From: an uncultured Pelagibacteraceae bacterium | GTDB taxonomy: Bacteria > Pseudomonadota > Alphaproteobacteria > Pelagibacterales > Pelagibacteraceae | NCBI GenBank assembly: GCA_902524955.1 | Contig: CABZEY010000004.1 | Coordinates: 22,214 to 86,213 of the forward strand | Direction: 5' to 3' | Length of the DNA stretch: 64,000 nt | Shown: piece after piece, positions 47,055 through 56,781 of the stretch | Layout: every line of letters starts with the position of its first letter | Numbering within the stretch: the stretch's first letter is position 1 | Notes under the pieces: generated by a model | Database searches by the model: none | What the model was told of the DNA's origin: nothing | What the model saw: only the letters and a program-made list of their open reading frames with translations | Position numbers and translations under genes: made by a program

Positions 47055-47672
47055 TTATCTAGAGTAATATTCTACTACTAAATTTGGTTCCATAATAGCT
47101 GGGTAAGGAATTTCATCAAACCGTGGAACTCTTGCCAATTTTGCCGTCATTTTTTTATGATCAGCAACAATGTATTCTGGAACATCACGCTCTTTTAATT
47201 GAGTTGACGCCAAAACATAGGCAAGTTGTTTAGAAGATTCTTTTATTTCAACTTCATCTTTATCATTTAATTTAAAACTAGAAATATTCACTCGTTTACC
47301 GTTAACCTTAACATGCCCATGATTAATTAATTGCCTTGCTTGAAAAACTGTCGTTGCAAATTTCGCTCTGTAAATAACAGCATCTAACCTACTCTCTAAC
47401 AAGCCAACTAAATTTTCACCTGTGTTTCCTCTTCGTCTGTCTGCTTCTCTATATAAATTTCTGAATTGTCTTTCATTTAAATTTCCATAATAATTCTTTA
47501 ACTTTTGTTTTGCTTGTAATTGTATTTTGTAGTCAGAGGGTTTTGCAGACGACCTTTGACCATGTTGCCCAGGTCCATAAGCTCTAGAATTATATGGACT
47601 TTTTGGTCTTCCCCAAATATTTGCGCCTAATCTTCTGTCAACTTTGTGTTTTGATTTAATTCTTTTTGTCAT
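47055..47672 (-). CDS. rpsD: 30S ribosomal protein S4
   Basis: S4 binds 16S rRNA early in assembly. The 205-residue protein starts [20 protein letters not shown] and carries the S4 RNA-binding domain near 94-155 ([20 protein letters not shown], then [12 protein letters not shown]). It is a stand-alone gene, as in most alphaproteobacteria, rather than in the alpha operon. It follows cimA after 38 bases. Confidence 0.97.
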   Translation of the reverse strand: MTKRIKSKHKVDRRLGANIWGRPKSPYNSRAYGPGQHGQRSSAKPSDYKIQLQAKQKLKNYYGNLNERQFRNLYREADRRRGNTGENLVGLLESRLDAVIYRAKFATTVFQARQLINHGHVKVNGKRVNISSFKLNDKDEVEIKESSKQLAYVLASTQLKERDVPEYIVADHKKMTAKLARVPRFDEIPYPAIMEPNLVVEYYSR

Positions 47673-47710
47673 TTATAAAAAATGAACTTATAGATATCAA
47701 AAATTTAATG

Positions 47711-49315
47711 TCAATTGCTACTTGAAGGAGCATTCTCCTTAAAAAGCTTATAATCTATACTATCTAATAAAGCTTTAAATGATGCTTCAATGATGTTGGG
47801 TGATACTCCTATTGTAAACCAGTTTTTACCTTTGTCATCAGAGCTTTCTATTGATACACGAGTAGTAGCATTAGTACCTGTATTTAATATTCTAACCTTA
47901 TAATCGACAAGTTTTAAATCTTTAAGATAATCAGAGTATTTTCCAACTTTATCTAGATTTGACCGTATTGCTTGATCAAGCGCATTGACTGGTCCATTCC
48001 CTTCACCTTCACAAAGAATTTCTTTTCCATCAATAATTAAATACGCCTTTGCAACTGAATTGATATTTTTTTTATCATCATCTTTAACAATTTTAACTTC
48101 ATAATTTTTAATTTGTATATAATTTGGAACTTCACCTAATAATCTTCTAGTTAATAACTCAAAAGAAGCATCAGCTCCATCATAAGAATAACCAGTAAAC
48201 TCTCTGTCTTTTACTTCATCTAAAATCCTTTGTATTTTAGGGTCATCTTTATTAATCTTAATATTTAATTTTTCTAATCTTGATAAAATGTTTGATCTTC
48301 CAGCTTGATCAGAAACTACTATTGACCTCTCATTTCCCACAAGTTCAGGATCTATATGCTCATATGTTTTGGGGTCTTTTTTAACTGCAGAGACGTGTAA
48401 TCCTCCTTTATGGGCAAAAGCAGATGCTCCAACATATGGCGCATGTTTGTTGGATGTTTTGTTTAATATTTCATCTAATAATCTTGAACAATTTGTAAGT
48501 TTTTTTAATTTTGACTTATTAAAGTTTATATCAAAACTTTTATTAAAAATTTCTTTAAGAATTAGTGTTGGTATAATTGATACTAAGTTAGCATTACCAC
48601 ATCTTTCACCTAGACCATTCAAAGTTCCTTGAATTTGTCTTGCTCCAGCTAAAACTGCTGCAAGTGAGTTTGCTACAGCATTTCCGGTATCATTATGAGC
48701 GTGTATACCAAGGTGATCATTAGGGATTATTTTTGATATATCTGAAACTATTTCACTAATTTCTTGAGGTAACGTACCCCCATTTGTATCACAAAGAATT
48801 ATCCATCTGGCACCATTATCGTACGCAGCTTTTAAACAAGATAGCGCATAATCTTTATTATTTTTATAACCATCAAAAAAGTGCTCTGCATCAAACATGA
48901 ATTCTTTATTATTTTTAACAAAATAATTAACTGTATCTTTAATATTATTTAAGTTTTCTTCTTTAGGTATACCAAGGGCAACATCTACGTGATAATCCCA
49001 TGCCTTCCCGACAATACAAACATGATTTACTTTTGCATTTACTATTGATGATATACCAGGATCATTTTCGCAACTCCTGCCAGATTTTTTAGTCATACCA
49101 AAAGCAACTAAATTACTTTCAAGATTTGGCGGATTGTTAAAAAAATTAGTATCTGACGGGTTTGCCCCTGGCCAACCACCTTCAATATAATCTATTCCTA
49201 TCTCAGATAATGAAGATGCAATTTTTGTTTTATCATCTAGACTAAAATCTACTCCTTCCGTCTGAGCTCCATCTCTTAAAGTTGTATCAAAAATATAAAT
49301 TTTTTCTTTACTCAT
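47711..49315 (-). CDS. cimA: (R)-citramalate synthase
   Basis: CimA condenses pyruvate and acetyl-CoA to citramalate, a threonine-independent entry to isoleucine synthesis. The protein has about 534 residues from the ATG at 49315 (an in-frame GTG lies four codons upstream). It has the HMGL-like TIM barrel (YIFDTTLRDGAQTEGVDFSL near 5, GIHAHNDTGNAVANSLAAV near 205, QGTLNGLGERCGNANLVSII near 235) and a C-terminal LeuA-type regulatory domain. The opening GAQTEGVDFS and EGGWPGANPSD favour CimA over 2-isopropylmalate synthase. Its start overlaps the cysS stop as ATGA. Confidence 0.9.
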   Translation of the reverse strand: MSKEKIYIFDTTLRDGAQTEGVDFSLDDKTKIASSLSEIGIDYIEGGWPGANPSDTNFFNNPPNLESNLVAFGMTKKSGRSCENDPGISSIVNAKVNHVCIVGKAWDYHVDVALGIPKEENLNNIKDTVNYFVKNNKEFMFDAEHFFDGYKNNKDYALSCLKAAYDNGARWIILCDTNGGTLPQEISEIVSDISKIIPNDHLGIHAHNDTGNAVANSLAAVLAGARQIQGTLNGLGERCGNANLVSIIPTLILKEIFNKSFDINFNKSKLKKLTNCSRLLDEILNKTSNKHAPYVGASAFAHKGGLHVSAVKKDPKTYEHIDPELVGNERSIVVSDQAGRSNILSRLEKLNIKINKDDPKIQRILDEVKDREFTGYSYDGADASFELLTRRLLGEVPNYIQIKNYEVKIVKDDDKKNINSVAKAYLIIDGKEILCEGEGNGPVNALDQAIRSNLDKVGKYSDYLKDLKLVDYKVRILNTGTNATTRVSIESSDDKGKNWFTIGVSPNIIEASFKALLDSIDYKLFKENAPSSSN

Positions 49316-50658
49316 TTGTATTCCCACGAGGTATTACCATCTTTATCTTTAATTAGAACACCTTTGCTGACTAATAAATCTCTAATTTTATCAGACTTTT
49401 CAAAGTCTTTTTTTGCTCTTGCTTCATTTCTTTGTAATATTAATTGTTCTATTTCTTCCGGAGGCATTTTCCCAATTTTCTTAGAATTTTTCCATTCTTC
49501 TGCATTTTGATTGAACAAACCTAAAATTTTACATGAAGACGATAATTGTTTGGCAGATAAAGTATCTCCTGATTTTGCCTTTTTGTATAAATCATTAATA
49601 TTAGATATCATTAAAGGAGTATTTAAATCATCTAGCAAATATTTTAAATTTGCATCATTAATACTTTCAGGTTCATCCGAATAAAATTCGTACCATTTCT
49701 CTAGGCTTTTTCTGGAATTTTCTAAAATATTTTTATTCCAATCAAACGGTTGAGTATAATGGGTACTTAACATTGCAAGCCTAATAACTTGACCATTATG
49801 ATTATTTTTAAGTTCATTAATTGTAATAAAATTACCAAGTGATTTTGACATTTTTTGTTTATCTACTGTAACATATCCATTGTGCAACCAATAGTTAGAA
49901 AGTTTTTGATAATCATTTGCACATGCTGATTGTGCAATTTCGTTTTCATGATGTGGAAAAATTAAATCTAGTCCACCTCCATGAAAATCAAAATATTTTC
50001 CAAGATATTTTTCTGACATTGCAGAACATTCTAGATGCCAGCCTGGTCTTCCTTGTCCAAAAGGTGAGTCCCATGATGGTTCATTTTCTTTACTGGGTTT
50101 CCATAACACAAAATCCCCTGGCTCTTTTTTATTTTCAGAGATTTCAACTCTAGAACCAGAAATTAAATCTTTTATATTTTTATTAGATAATTTTCCATAA
50201 TCTTTAAATTTAGAAACTTCAAAGTAAACATGATTATTTGATACGTAGGCAAATCCCTTTTCTATTAATCTCTGAATTAAATCAATCATTTCATGTAAAT
50301 GCTCAGTGGCTTTCGGCTCCTTTGTCGGCTTTAAACATCCTAAGTAATCACAATCATCATGGAAATCTTTCAATACTTTATTTGTTAATTCAGAGGTCGT
50401 AATATTTAATTTTTTGGAAGCTTCTATAATTTTATCATCGATATCCGTAATATTTCTAACATAGGTTACTTTTGAATTTGGAAAAGTTTTTTTTAGTAAT
50501 CTAAATAATACATCAAATACTATTAACGGTCTTGCATTTCCTACATGGGGATAATCGTAGACGGTAGGACCGCAAACATACATTCGAATATTTTCTTGAT
50601 CTATTGGAACAAAATTTTCCTTTGTTCTAGATAATGTGTTTGTAATTTTTAGCGGCAT
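49312..50658 (-). CDS. cysS: Cysteinyl-tRNA synthetase
   Basis: CysS charges tRNA-Cys. The 448-residue class I enzyme has the HIGH-like motif in MYVCGPTVYDYPHVGNARPL near 25, the zinc ligand region GRPGWHLECSAMSEKY near 203, FPHHENEIAQSACAN near 232 and the KMSKSLGNF signature near 266. It is coupled to cimA by a four-base overlap. Length and motifs are normal. Confidence 0.96.
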   Translation of the reverse strand: MPLKITNTLSRTKENFVPIDQENIRMYVCGPTVYDYPHVGNARPLIVFDVLFRLLKKTFPNSKVTYVRNITDIDDKIIEASKKLNITTSELTNKVLKDFHDDCDYLGCLKPTKEPKATEHLHEMIDLIQRLIEKGFAYVSNNHVYFEVSKFKDYGKLSNKNIKDLISGSRVEISENKKEPGDFVLWKPSKENEPSWDSPFGQGRPGWHLECSAMSEKYLGKYFDFHGGGLDLIFPHHENEIAQSACANDYQKLSNYWLHNGYVTVDKQKMSKSLGNFITINELKNNHNGQVIRLAMLSTHYTQPFDWNKNILENSRKSLEKWYEFYSDEPESINDANLKYLLDDLNTPLMISNINDLYKKAKSGDTLSAKQLSSSCKILGLFNQNAEEWKNSKKIGKMPPEEIEQLILQRNEARAKKDFEKSDKIRDLLVSKGVLIKDKDGNTSWEYK

Positions 50659-50678
50659 TAAAATAATTAATAACCACC

Positions 50679-51413
50679 TTAATCAAATTTACAAACAGGT
50701 ATTTCCTTCATTTTATGCAGGTTATTTTCTCTAATTTTGAGATATTTATCGTAATTTTTAGATTTTGGATTCTCCATTGCCTCTTCTAGCTCTTTATAAG
50801 TCATGCCTAATTGATCCTCATCATTTCTACCATCAACCCATAACCCATCTGTGGGTGGGGCGCTGATAATCTTTTGATCAATTTTCAAAAATTCTCCCAT
50901 TTCCCAAACTTGAGACTTTGTACAATCAGCAATAGGTGAAATATCTACTCCTCCATCACCATATTTTGTGTAAAATCCAACGCCAAAATCCTCAACTTTA
51001 TTTCCTGTACCAACCACTATTCCATTATGCGACCCAGCTACTTGATAAAGGGTTGTCATCCTTAATCTTGCTCTTGAATTTGCAAAAGCGTGTTCACTAT
51101 TATTTTTTCCAAGAGCACTCTCGAAACTTGAAAAAACATTATCCAAATCAACATTAAGATAGCTCACATTTTTAAAATTACTCACTAACCAATTACAATG
51201 TAACTTACTTAAATCGTCTTGGTTTTTAATTTGCTTTATAGGCATTGATAAAACAAAAGTTTTCAATCCAGTCATTGATGATATTGTACTCACAACTGCT
51301 GAGTCTATACCGCCAGACACTCCAACTACTAGAGTAGATGCTTTTTTTGGCATTGATTGAACATAATCAATTATCCAATTTTTAATAAAATCGACTCTCT
51401 TACTCGTATCCAT
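50679..51413 (-). CDS. nadE: NH3-dependent NAD(+) synthetase
   Basis: NadE converts nicotinic acid adenine dinucleotide to NAD. The 244-residue protein is only the synthetase domain, with the PP-loop LVVGVSGGIDSAVVSTISSM near 23 and the substrate/ATP region VGTGNKVEDFGVGFYTKYGD near 132. There is no glutaminase domain, so it would use free ammonia, or the glutaminase is elsewhere. It sits between aroG and cysS in the same direction, about 40 bases after aroG and 20 before cysS. Confidence 0.92.
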   Translation of the reverse strand: MDTSKRVDFIKNWIIDYVQSMPKKASTLVVGVSGGIDSAVVSTISSMTGLKTFVLSMPIKQIKNQDDLSKLHCNWLVSNFKNVSYLNVDLDNVFSSFESALGKNNSEHAFANSRARLRMTTLYQVAGSHNGIVVGTGNKVEDFGVGFYTKYGDGGVDISPIADCTKSQVWEMGEFLKIDQKIISAPPTDGLWVDGRNDEDQLGMTYKELEEAMENPKSKNYDKYLKIRENNLHKMKEIPVCKFD

Positions 51414-51454
51414 GACTATAAATTAACAACAAATAAAAAAACTACAATTGGCAG

Positions 51455-52831
51455 TTATGACGCTTCTTGAATGCCATTCTTTGAAAAATTAGCATTTTTT
51501 TTAATTTCTTCAGAAATTAAAAATGCAAGTTCTAATGCCTGATTTGCATTCAACCTAGGGTCACAATGTGTATGATATCTGCTAGATAAGTCTTGATCAG
51601 TAATATTCTGAGCTCCACCAGTGCACTCTGTTACATTTTGACCTGTCATTTCTATATGTAAACCTCCACCAAAAGTTCCTTCGTTTTGATGTACTTTAAA
51701 GAAATTTTTTACTTCGTTTAATACATTATCAAATGGTCTTGTTTTAAATCCTGTAGAAGATTTTATTGTATTTCCATGCATCGGGTCACAAGACCAAATA
51801 ACATTTCTTCCAGCTTTTTTTATTTCTTTAATTAGTTTAGGTAAAAACTTTGTAACTTGGTCATGACCAAATCTTGCGATTAATGTAATTCTTCCTGCCT
51901 CATTATCAGGATTTAAAACCTCAGTTAATTTTACAATTTCTTTAGGATCAGATGATGGTCCACATTTAATACCAAGTGGATTTTTTATTCCTTTACAATA
52001 TTCCACATGAGCTCCATCTAGTTGTCGTGTCCTATCTCCAATCCATAAAAAATGAGCAGATGTATTATGATATTCTCCTGTAGTTGAATCTACTCTTGTC
52101 ATTGCTTCTTCTACTGGCAACAATAATGCTTCGTGACTTGTAAAAAAGTTAACTGTTCTTAATCTTCTATTATTTTCTGAGTTGATACCACAGGCCTCCA
52201 TAAAAGCTAAAGCGTCACTTACTTTCTCTGCAATTTCTTTATATTTTTTTTGTGCAGTTTCATTAACAAACGACATATTCCAAAAATGAACTTTATTTAA
52301 ATCTGCAAATCCACCTTGCGAAAAAGCACGCAATAAGTTTAAAGTCGCTGCAGACTGAGAGTAAGCTTTTAATAATCTTTCTGGCTGGGGCTCTCTTCCA
52401 TCTTTTGTAAAATCCATTGAGTTAATATTATCACCCAAGTAACTTGGTAATTCTTTTCCATCTTTAATTTCAACTGGAGCGCTTCTTGGTTTTGAAAATT
52501 GTCCAGCGACCCGTCCTACTTTTATAACAGGTAATTTTGAAGAGACTGTTAAAATTAATGACATTTGCAAAACAACCTTAAAAAAATCTCTAATATTATT
52601 AGGATGAAACTCCAAGAAACTTTCAGCACAATCTCCACCTTGCAATAAAAATGCTTTTCCTTGTGAGACTTCACCTAATTTTTTTTTCAAAGATCTAGAC
52701 TCTCCAGCAAAAACAAGAGGTGGGAACGTAGATAATTCTTTAAGAACATTGTCTATTTTTGCCTTATCAGCATAAACAGGTTGATGCTTAATCGGTTTGC
52801 TTCTCCAGCTATTTAACTTCCAGTTAGTCAT
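51455..52831 (-). CDS. aroG: Class II 3-deoxy-7-phosphoheptulonate (DAHP) synthase
   Basis: This enzyme condenses phosphoenolpyruvate and erythrose 4-phosphate, the first step of the shikimate pathway. The 458-residue protein is the class II (plant/AroH-II) type: KAFLLQGGDCAESF near 58, KVGRVAGQFSKPRS near 102, LWIGDRTRQLDGAHVEY near 270 and VIWSCDPMHGNT near 345. It lacks similarity to the E. coli AroF/G/H class. It follows glmS after 45 bases in the same direction. Confidence 0.94.
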   Translation of the reverse strand: MTNWKLNSWRSKPIKHQPVYADKAKIDNVLKELSTFPPLVFAGESRSLKKKLGEVSQGKAFLLQGGDCAESFLEFHPNNIRDFFKVVLQMSLILTVSSKLPVIKVGRVAGQFSKPRSAPVEIKDGKELPSYLGDNINSMDFTKDGREPQPERLLKAYSQSAATLNLLRAFSQGGFADLNKVHFWNMSFVNETAQKKYKEIAEKVSDALAFMEACGINSENNRRLRTVNFFTSHEALLLPVEEAMTRVDSTTGEYHNTSAHFLWIGDRTRQLDGAHVEYCKGIKNPLGIKCGPSSDPKEIVKLTEVLNPDNEAGRITLIARFGHDQVTKFLPKLIKEIKKAGRNVIWSCDPMHGNTIKSSTGFKTRPFDNVLNEVKNFFKVHQNEGTFGGGLHIEMTGQNVTECTGGAQNITDQDLSSRYHTHCDPRLNANQALELAFLISEEIKKNANFSKNGIQEAS

Positions 52832-52876
52832 ACAACTATGAGTATATAAACACTAAGGTTTAATTAACAAGAAAAA

Positions 52877-54697
52877 TTATTCTACTGTAACAGACTTTGC
52901 CAAATTTCTAGGTTTATCAATGTCATATCCAAGAGCATTTGCAGCATAGTATGCAAGTAATTGTAAAGGAATGGTAACTAAGAATGGAAATAGATCATCT
53001 GAAATTGTTTCAACTTGAATTTTTTTCCATAAATTTTCTGAACTTACCTCATCAGTACTTTTATTTGATATTAAGAGTACCTTGCCTCCTCTTGAAATCA
53101 CCTCTTGCATATTAGAAATTGTTTTACTGTAAAATTCATCACGAGGAGCAATTACAACAACAGGCATACCATTTTCAATTAATGCTAATGGACCATGTTT
53201 CATTTCACCTGCAGGATATCCTTCAGCATGAACATAAGCTAACTCTTTGAGTTTAAGTGCACCTTCTAATGCAATTGGAAAAGAATAACCCCTACCCAAA
53301 AACATTGAGCCTTTTGCTTTAGAAAAATCTTTAGAAGCTTCCTGAATATCTCTTTCAATTTTTAAAGTATTTTCAATTAGTTTTGGTAGTTCCAATAAAC
53401 TACTTATCTTCATATCATAATTTTCTTTAGAAATTTTATCACGTAAAAAGGATAATTTTAAAGTTAGTAAATATAAGACTAGCAATTGTCCCATAAAAGC
53501 CTTAGTGGAAGCTACACCAACTTCTGGTCCACAGTGAATAGGTAAAACATAATCAGAATCTCTTGCAATTGAACTTTCAACAACATTCACAATTGAACAA
53601 GTTTTCATCTTATTTTTTTTACATAAATCTAATGCAGCGTAAGTATCTGCAGTTTCTCCAGATTGAGAAACAAAAATATAAAGATGAGAACTTTTAAATT
53701 TATTTTTTCTGTATCTAAATTCTGATGCAATATCTGTCTCTACCTCAAGATCTGTTAACTGCTCAATCCAATATTTTGCCATTAAACAAGAGTGATATGC
53801 GGTTCCACAACCAATTAATTTAATACTTTCAATTTCTTTATTATCCCAAGGAAAATTGATGATATTTATTTCGTTATTAATCTTATCAATATATTCTTTA
53901 AGACAAGATTTGATTGTATTTGGTTGTTCATGAATTTCTTTTGCCATAAAATGTTTAAAATTCCCTTTGTCATAACTTTGATCATCAGACGATACTTCTA
54001 ACACTTGTTTATTTACTTTGTTGCCATCAGAATTAAAAAACTCAACTACTTTTTTTTTAATAAAACAAAATTCGCCATCATCAAGATAACTAACTTTGTT
54101 AGTCATTGATTTAAGAGCATAAGAATCTGAACCTAAATAATTTTCATTAGGTCCGTAACCTACTGCTAAAGGTGAACCTCTCCTTGCACCGACAATAATA
54201 TCTGGAAAATCTTTAAATATTATTCCAAGGGCAAAACTACCGTGAAGTCTTTTTAACATTTTTAAAATAGAAGTTTTTAAATCATTATTTTTCAAATACT
54301 CTGTTATTAAATGAGTGATAACTTCAGTATCTGTTTGAGATTTAAATACATGACCAGCTCTAATAAGATGTTTTTTTAACAAAGTAGAATTTTCAATTAT
54401 ACCATTATGAACCACTGAGACTTTTTCAGATGAATGTGGATGAGCGTTAACTTCACTTGGTTGTCCATGAGTAGCCCACCTAACATGACCTATTCCTACG
54501 GGACCGTCATTTTTATTTTTAAAAATTATATTTTCTAAATTTTCTACTCTGCCCTCACACTTGGTTTCATTAATCATACCTTCATTTAACGTTGCCACAC
54601 CAGCAGAGTCATAACCTCTATATTCTAATTTCTTTAAAGAATTTAAAATTACTCCTGTAACAGGTTTGTTACTATTTATTCCTATAATCCCGCACAT
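52877..54697 (-). CDS. glmS: Glutamine-fructose-6-phosphate aminotransferase (isomerising)
   Basis: GlmS makes glucosamine 6-phosphate, the first committed amino-sugar step towards peptidoglycan and lipid A. The 606-residue protein begins MCGIIGINSN, with the N-terminal Cys nucleophile, followed by LEYRGYDSAG near 24 and GIGHVRWATHGQPSEVNAHP near 68. Two SIS domains follow (CGTAYHSCLMAKYWIEQL near 300; GRGYSFPIALEGALKLKELA near 468), and it ends KPRNLAKSVTVE. It lies four bases after glmU. No glmS ribozyme is possible in that gap. Confidence 0.97.
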   Translation of the reverse strand: MCGIIGINSNKPVTGVILNSLKKLEYRGYDSAGVATLNEGMINETKCEGRVENLENIIFKNKNDGPVGIGHVRWATHGQPSEVNAHPHSSEKVSVVHNGIIENSTLLKKHLIRAGHVFKSQTDTEVITHLITEYLKNNDLKTSILKMLKRLHGSFALGIIFKDFPDIIVGARRGSPLAVGYGPNENYLGSDSYALKSMTNKVSYLDDGEFCFIKKKVVEFFNSDGNKVNKQVLEVSSDDQSYDKGNFKHFMAKEIHEQPNTIKSCLKEYIDKINNEINIINFPWDNKEIESIKLIGCGTAYHSCLMAKYWIEQLTDLEVETDIASEFRYRKNKFKSSHLYIFVSQSGETADTYAALDLCKKNKMKTCSIVNVVESSIARDSDYVLPIHCGPEVGVASTKAFMGQLLVLYLLTLKLSFLRDKISKENYDMKISSLLELPKLIENTLKIERDIQEASKDFSKAKGSMFLGRGYSFPIALEGALKLKELAYVHAEGYPAGEMKHGPLALIENGMPVVVIAPRDEFYSKTISNMQEVISRGGKVLLISNKSTDEVSSENLWKKIQVETISDDLFPFLVTIPLQLLAYYAANALGYDIDKPRNLAKSVTVE

Positions 54698-54701
54698 AAT
54701 A

Positions 54702-55997
54702 TTATCTTTTTTTTCTTAAATTTTTTTGTTCAGCTCTAGTAAGTGCTAAACTGTTTTCTTTAACATCTCTACTTATTGATGATCCTGCGCCAACTAACGA
54801 ATTTTTACCAATTTTAACAGGTGCGATTAATGATGAATTGGATCCGATAAATGCAGAGTCTTCAATGACTGTTTTAAACTTGTTTTTACCGTCATAATTA
54901 CAAGTGATAGTTCCAGCGCCGATATTTACTTTGTTACCCAACAATGCATCTCCAATATAAGTTAGATGATTAATCTTAGATCCCTTGCCAATTTTTGATT
55001 TCTTTATTTCTACAAAATTTCCAACTTTTGAATTATCTTCAAGAATTGAGCCAGGTCTTAACCTTGCATAAGGTCCAATTTCCACTTTGTTTTTAACATT
55101 AGTTTCTTCTAAATGACTAAATGATTTTACAATTACATTATTTCCGATTTTTACTTTTTTTCCAATTACAACAAATGGTTCAATTTTTACATTTTTTCCA
55201 ATTTTGGTATCAGATGAAAGATAAACAGTACTAGCATCAACAAATTTGACACCTTGTTTTATAAATTTTTTTCTTAATCGATCCTGCATAATCTTTTCTG
55301 CTTCTAATAGTTCAATTTGGTCATTAACGCCAACAGCATTTTTTTCGTTCTGAGCTAAAACTAAGTTAATTTTAAGGCGAGATTGCTTCGAAAGCTTAAC
55401 AATATCAGTTAAATAGTATTCTTTTTTCTTATTTTTATTACCTATATTTTTTACAAGTGTTAATGAACTATAATCTAAAGCCATTATACCAGAATTACAA
55501 ATTTTTAATTTTTTCTGTTTTTCATTTGCCTCTTTAAATTCTACAATTTCTCTTACTCTGCTTTTATTACCAATTATAATACCGTAAGATTTATTATTAT
55601 TTTTTTTAAAACCTAATAAAACCAGATTGCTTTTTTTAACTTTATTATACATTGATTGGAGATCTGAAAATATTATAAGTGGGTTATCACCGTATAGAAC
55701 TAAAAATTTATCATTTCTTACAATCTTTACTTTATTTAAAAATGTTCGAACAGCATGCCCTGTGCCTAATTGCTGAGATTGGATAATAAAATTTTCTTTA
55801 GGAAACATTTTTTTTAAAAAAATCATACTTTTATTAATTATTATAAAAATTTTTTTAGGTTTAAGTAATTTAGATTGGTCCAACACATGCTCTAACATTG
55901 TCTTGTTATTTAGCTCATTAAGAACTTTAGGTAAGTCAGAATTCATTCTTGTTCCTTTGCCGGCAGCAAGAATTATAATATTAAGTCGATTTGCCAT
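54702..55997 (-). CDS. glmU: Bifunctional UDP-GlcNAc pyrophosphorylase/GlcN-1-P acetyltransferase
   Basis: GlmU acetylates glucosamine 1-phosphate and forms UDP-GlcNAc, the substrate of LpxA in this same window. The N-terminal pyrophosphorylase has IILAAGKGTRMNSDLPKVL near 8; the C-terminal left-handed beta-helix has INHLTYIGDALLGNKVNIGA near 345 and GTITCNYDGKNKFKT near 365. At 431 residues it is slightly short (E. coli 456), mainly at the C-terminal tail. It starts 64 bases from the divergent gph gene and heads the minus-strand run glmU-glmS-aroG-nadE-cysS-cimA-rpsD. Confidence 0.95.
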   Translation of the reverse strand: MANRLNIIILAAGKGTRMNSDLPKVLNELNNKTMLEHVLDQSKLLKPKKIFIIINKSMIFLKKMFPKENFIIQSQQLGTGHAVRTFLNKVKIVRNDKFLVLYGDNPLIIFSDLQSMYNKVKKSNLVLLGFKKNNNKSYGIIIGNKSRVREIVEFKEANEKQKKLKICNSGIMALDYSSLTLVKNIGNKNKKKEYYLTDIVKLSKQSRLKINLVLAQNEKNAVGVNDQIELLEAEKIMQDRLRKKFIKQGVKFVDASTVYLSSDTKIGKNVKIEPFVVIGKKVKIGNNVIVKSFSHLEETNVKNKVEIGPYARLRPGSILEDNSKVGNFVEIKKSKIGKGSKINHLTYIGDALLGNKVNIGAGTITCNYDGKNKFKTVIEDSAFIGSNSSLIAPVKIGKNSLVGAGSSISRDVKENSLALTRAEQKNLRKKR

Positions 55998-56061
55998 AAG
56001 TAGCTGAGTAATATACTAATATGTCATAGTATTAATTCACAAATTGTTACTTAATAAATTT

Positions 56062-56751
56062 ATGAAAAATAGTTTAGTATTTGATCTTGATGGAACTTTA
56101 GTTGATACCGCACCAGATCTTATGTCTGCACATAATCATGTTATGAAAAAGTACGGCTACGAAGAAAAACCACTAGAAAGTATTCGTCATTTAGCAGGCC
56201 GAGGCGCTGCAGCAATGCTTATTAAATCAATAGATGCACAAGGTAATTTGGTCAAAAATAATCCTATTGACCAAGATACTCATAAACAAATGACAAATGA
56301 TTTTATTACATATTATAGAAAAAATATTTCAGGTCATTCAACAATAAGAAAAAATGTAATCTCTTTATTAGACTGGTGTAAAGAGAAAAATATTATCTGT
56401 GCTGTTTGCACAAATAAAAGAGAGGATTTAGCTATAAAATTATTGAAAGATATTAAACTTTATAAATATTTTGATTTTATTGCTGGCGCTGATACTTTTG
56501 AATACAGAAAGCCCGACCCGAGGCATCTTACTAATATTTTAGATATACTTGAGATAGATAAAAAAAATACTATCATGCTAGGAGACTCAGAAACAGATGC
56601 AAACACTGCAAAAGCTGCCAATATACATTTTGTATTAATTAAAGATGGATATACTGAAAAAAAATTAGCGGATATTCATCATGATCACCTAATAGAAGAT
56701 TTTGAGGTTGTAAAAGATATTGCCTCAAATTATTTGAAAATTAAAGAATAA
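56062..56751 (+). CDS. gph: HAD-family phosphatase, phosphoglycolate phosphatase-like
   Basis: This 229-residue HAD hydrolase opens MKNSLVFDLDGTLVDTAPDL, with the nucleophile and acid/base aspartates, has VCTNKREDLA near 119 (motif II, Thr) and KPDPRHL near 153 with IMLGDSETDANTAKAA near 171 (motifs III and IV). The cap domain is the helical C1 type of phosphoglycolate phosphatases. The ATG at 56062 is preferred to an in-frame TTG six codons upstream. Substrate specificity within this group cannot be fixed from sequence alone. Confidence 0.82.
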   Translation: MKNSLVFDLDGTLVDTAPDLMSAHNHVMKKYGYEEKPLESIRHLAGRGAAAMLIKSIDAQGNLVKNNPIDQDTHKQMTNDFITYYRKNISGHSTIRKNVISLLDWCKEKNIICAVCTNKREDLAIKLLKDIKLYKYFDFIAGADTFEYRKPDPRHLTNILDILEIDKKNTIMLGDSETDANTAKAANIHFVLIKDGYTEKKLADIHHDHLIEDFEVVKDIASNYLKIKE

Positions 56752-56781
56752 AAATAGTAAATAATATAGTATAAAATAAAA

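Noticed and set aside
52832..54701. glmS ribozyme or amino-sugar riboswitch around glmS
   Set aside because: Only four bases separate glmU from glmS and the 45-base gap after glmS shows no ribozyme-like fold; the ribozyme is essentially a Firmicutes element.
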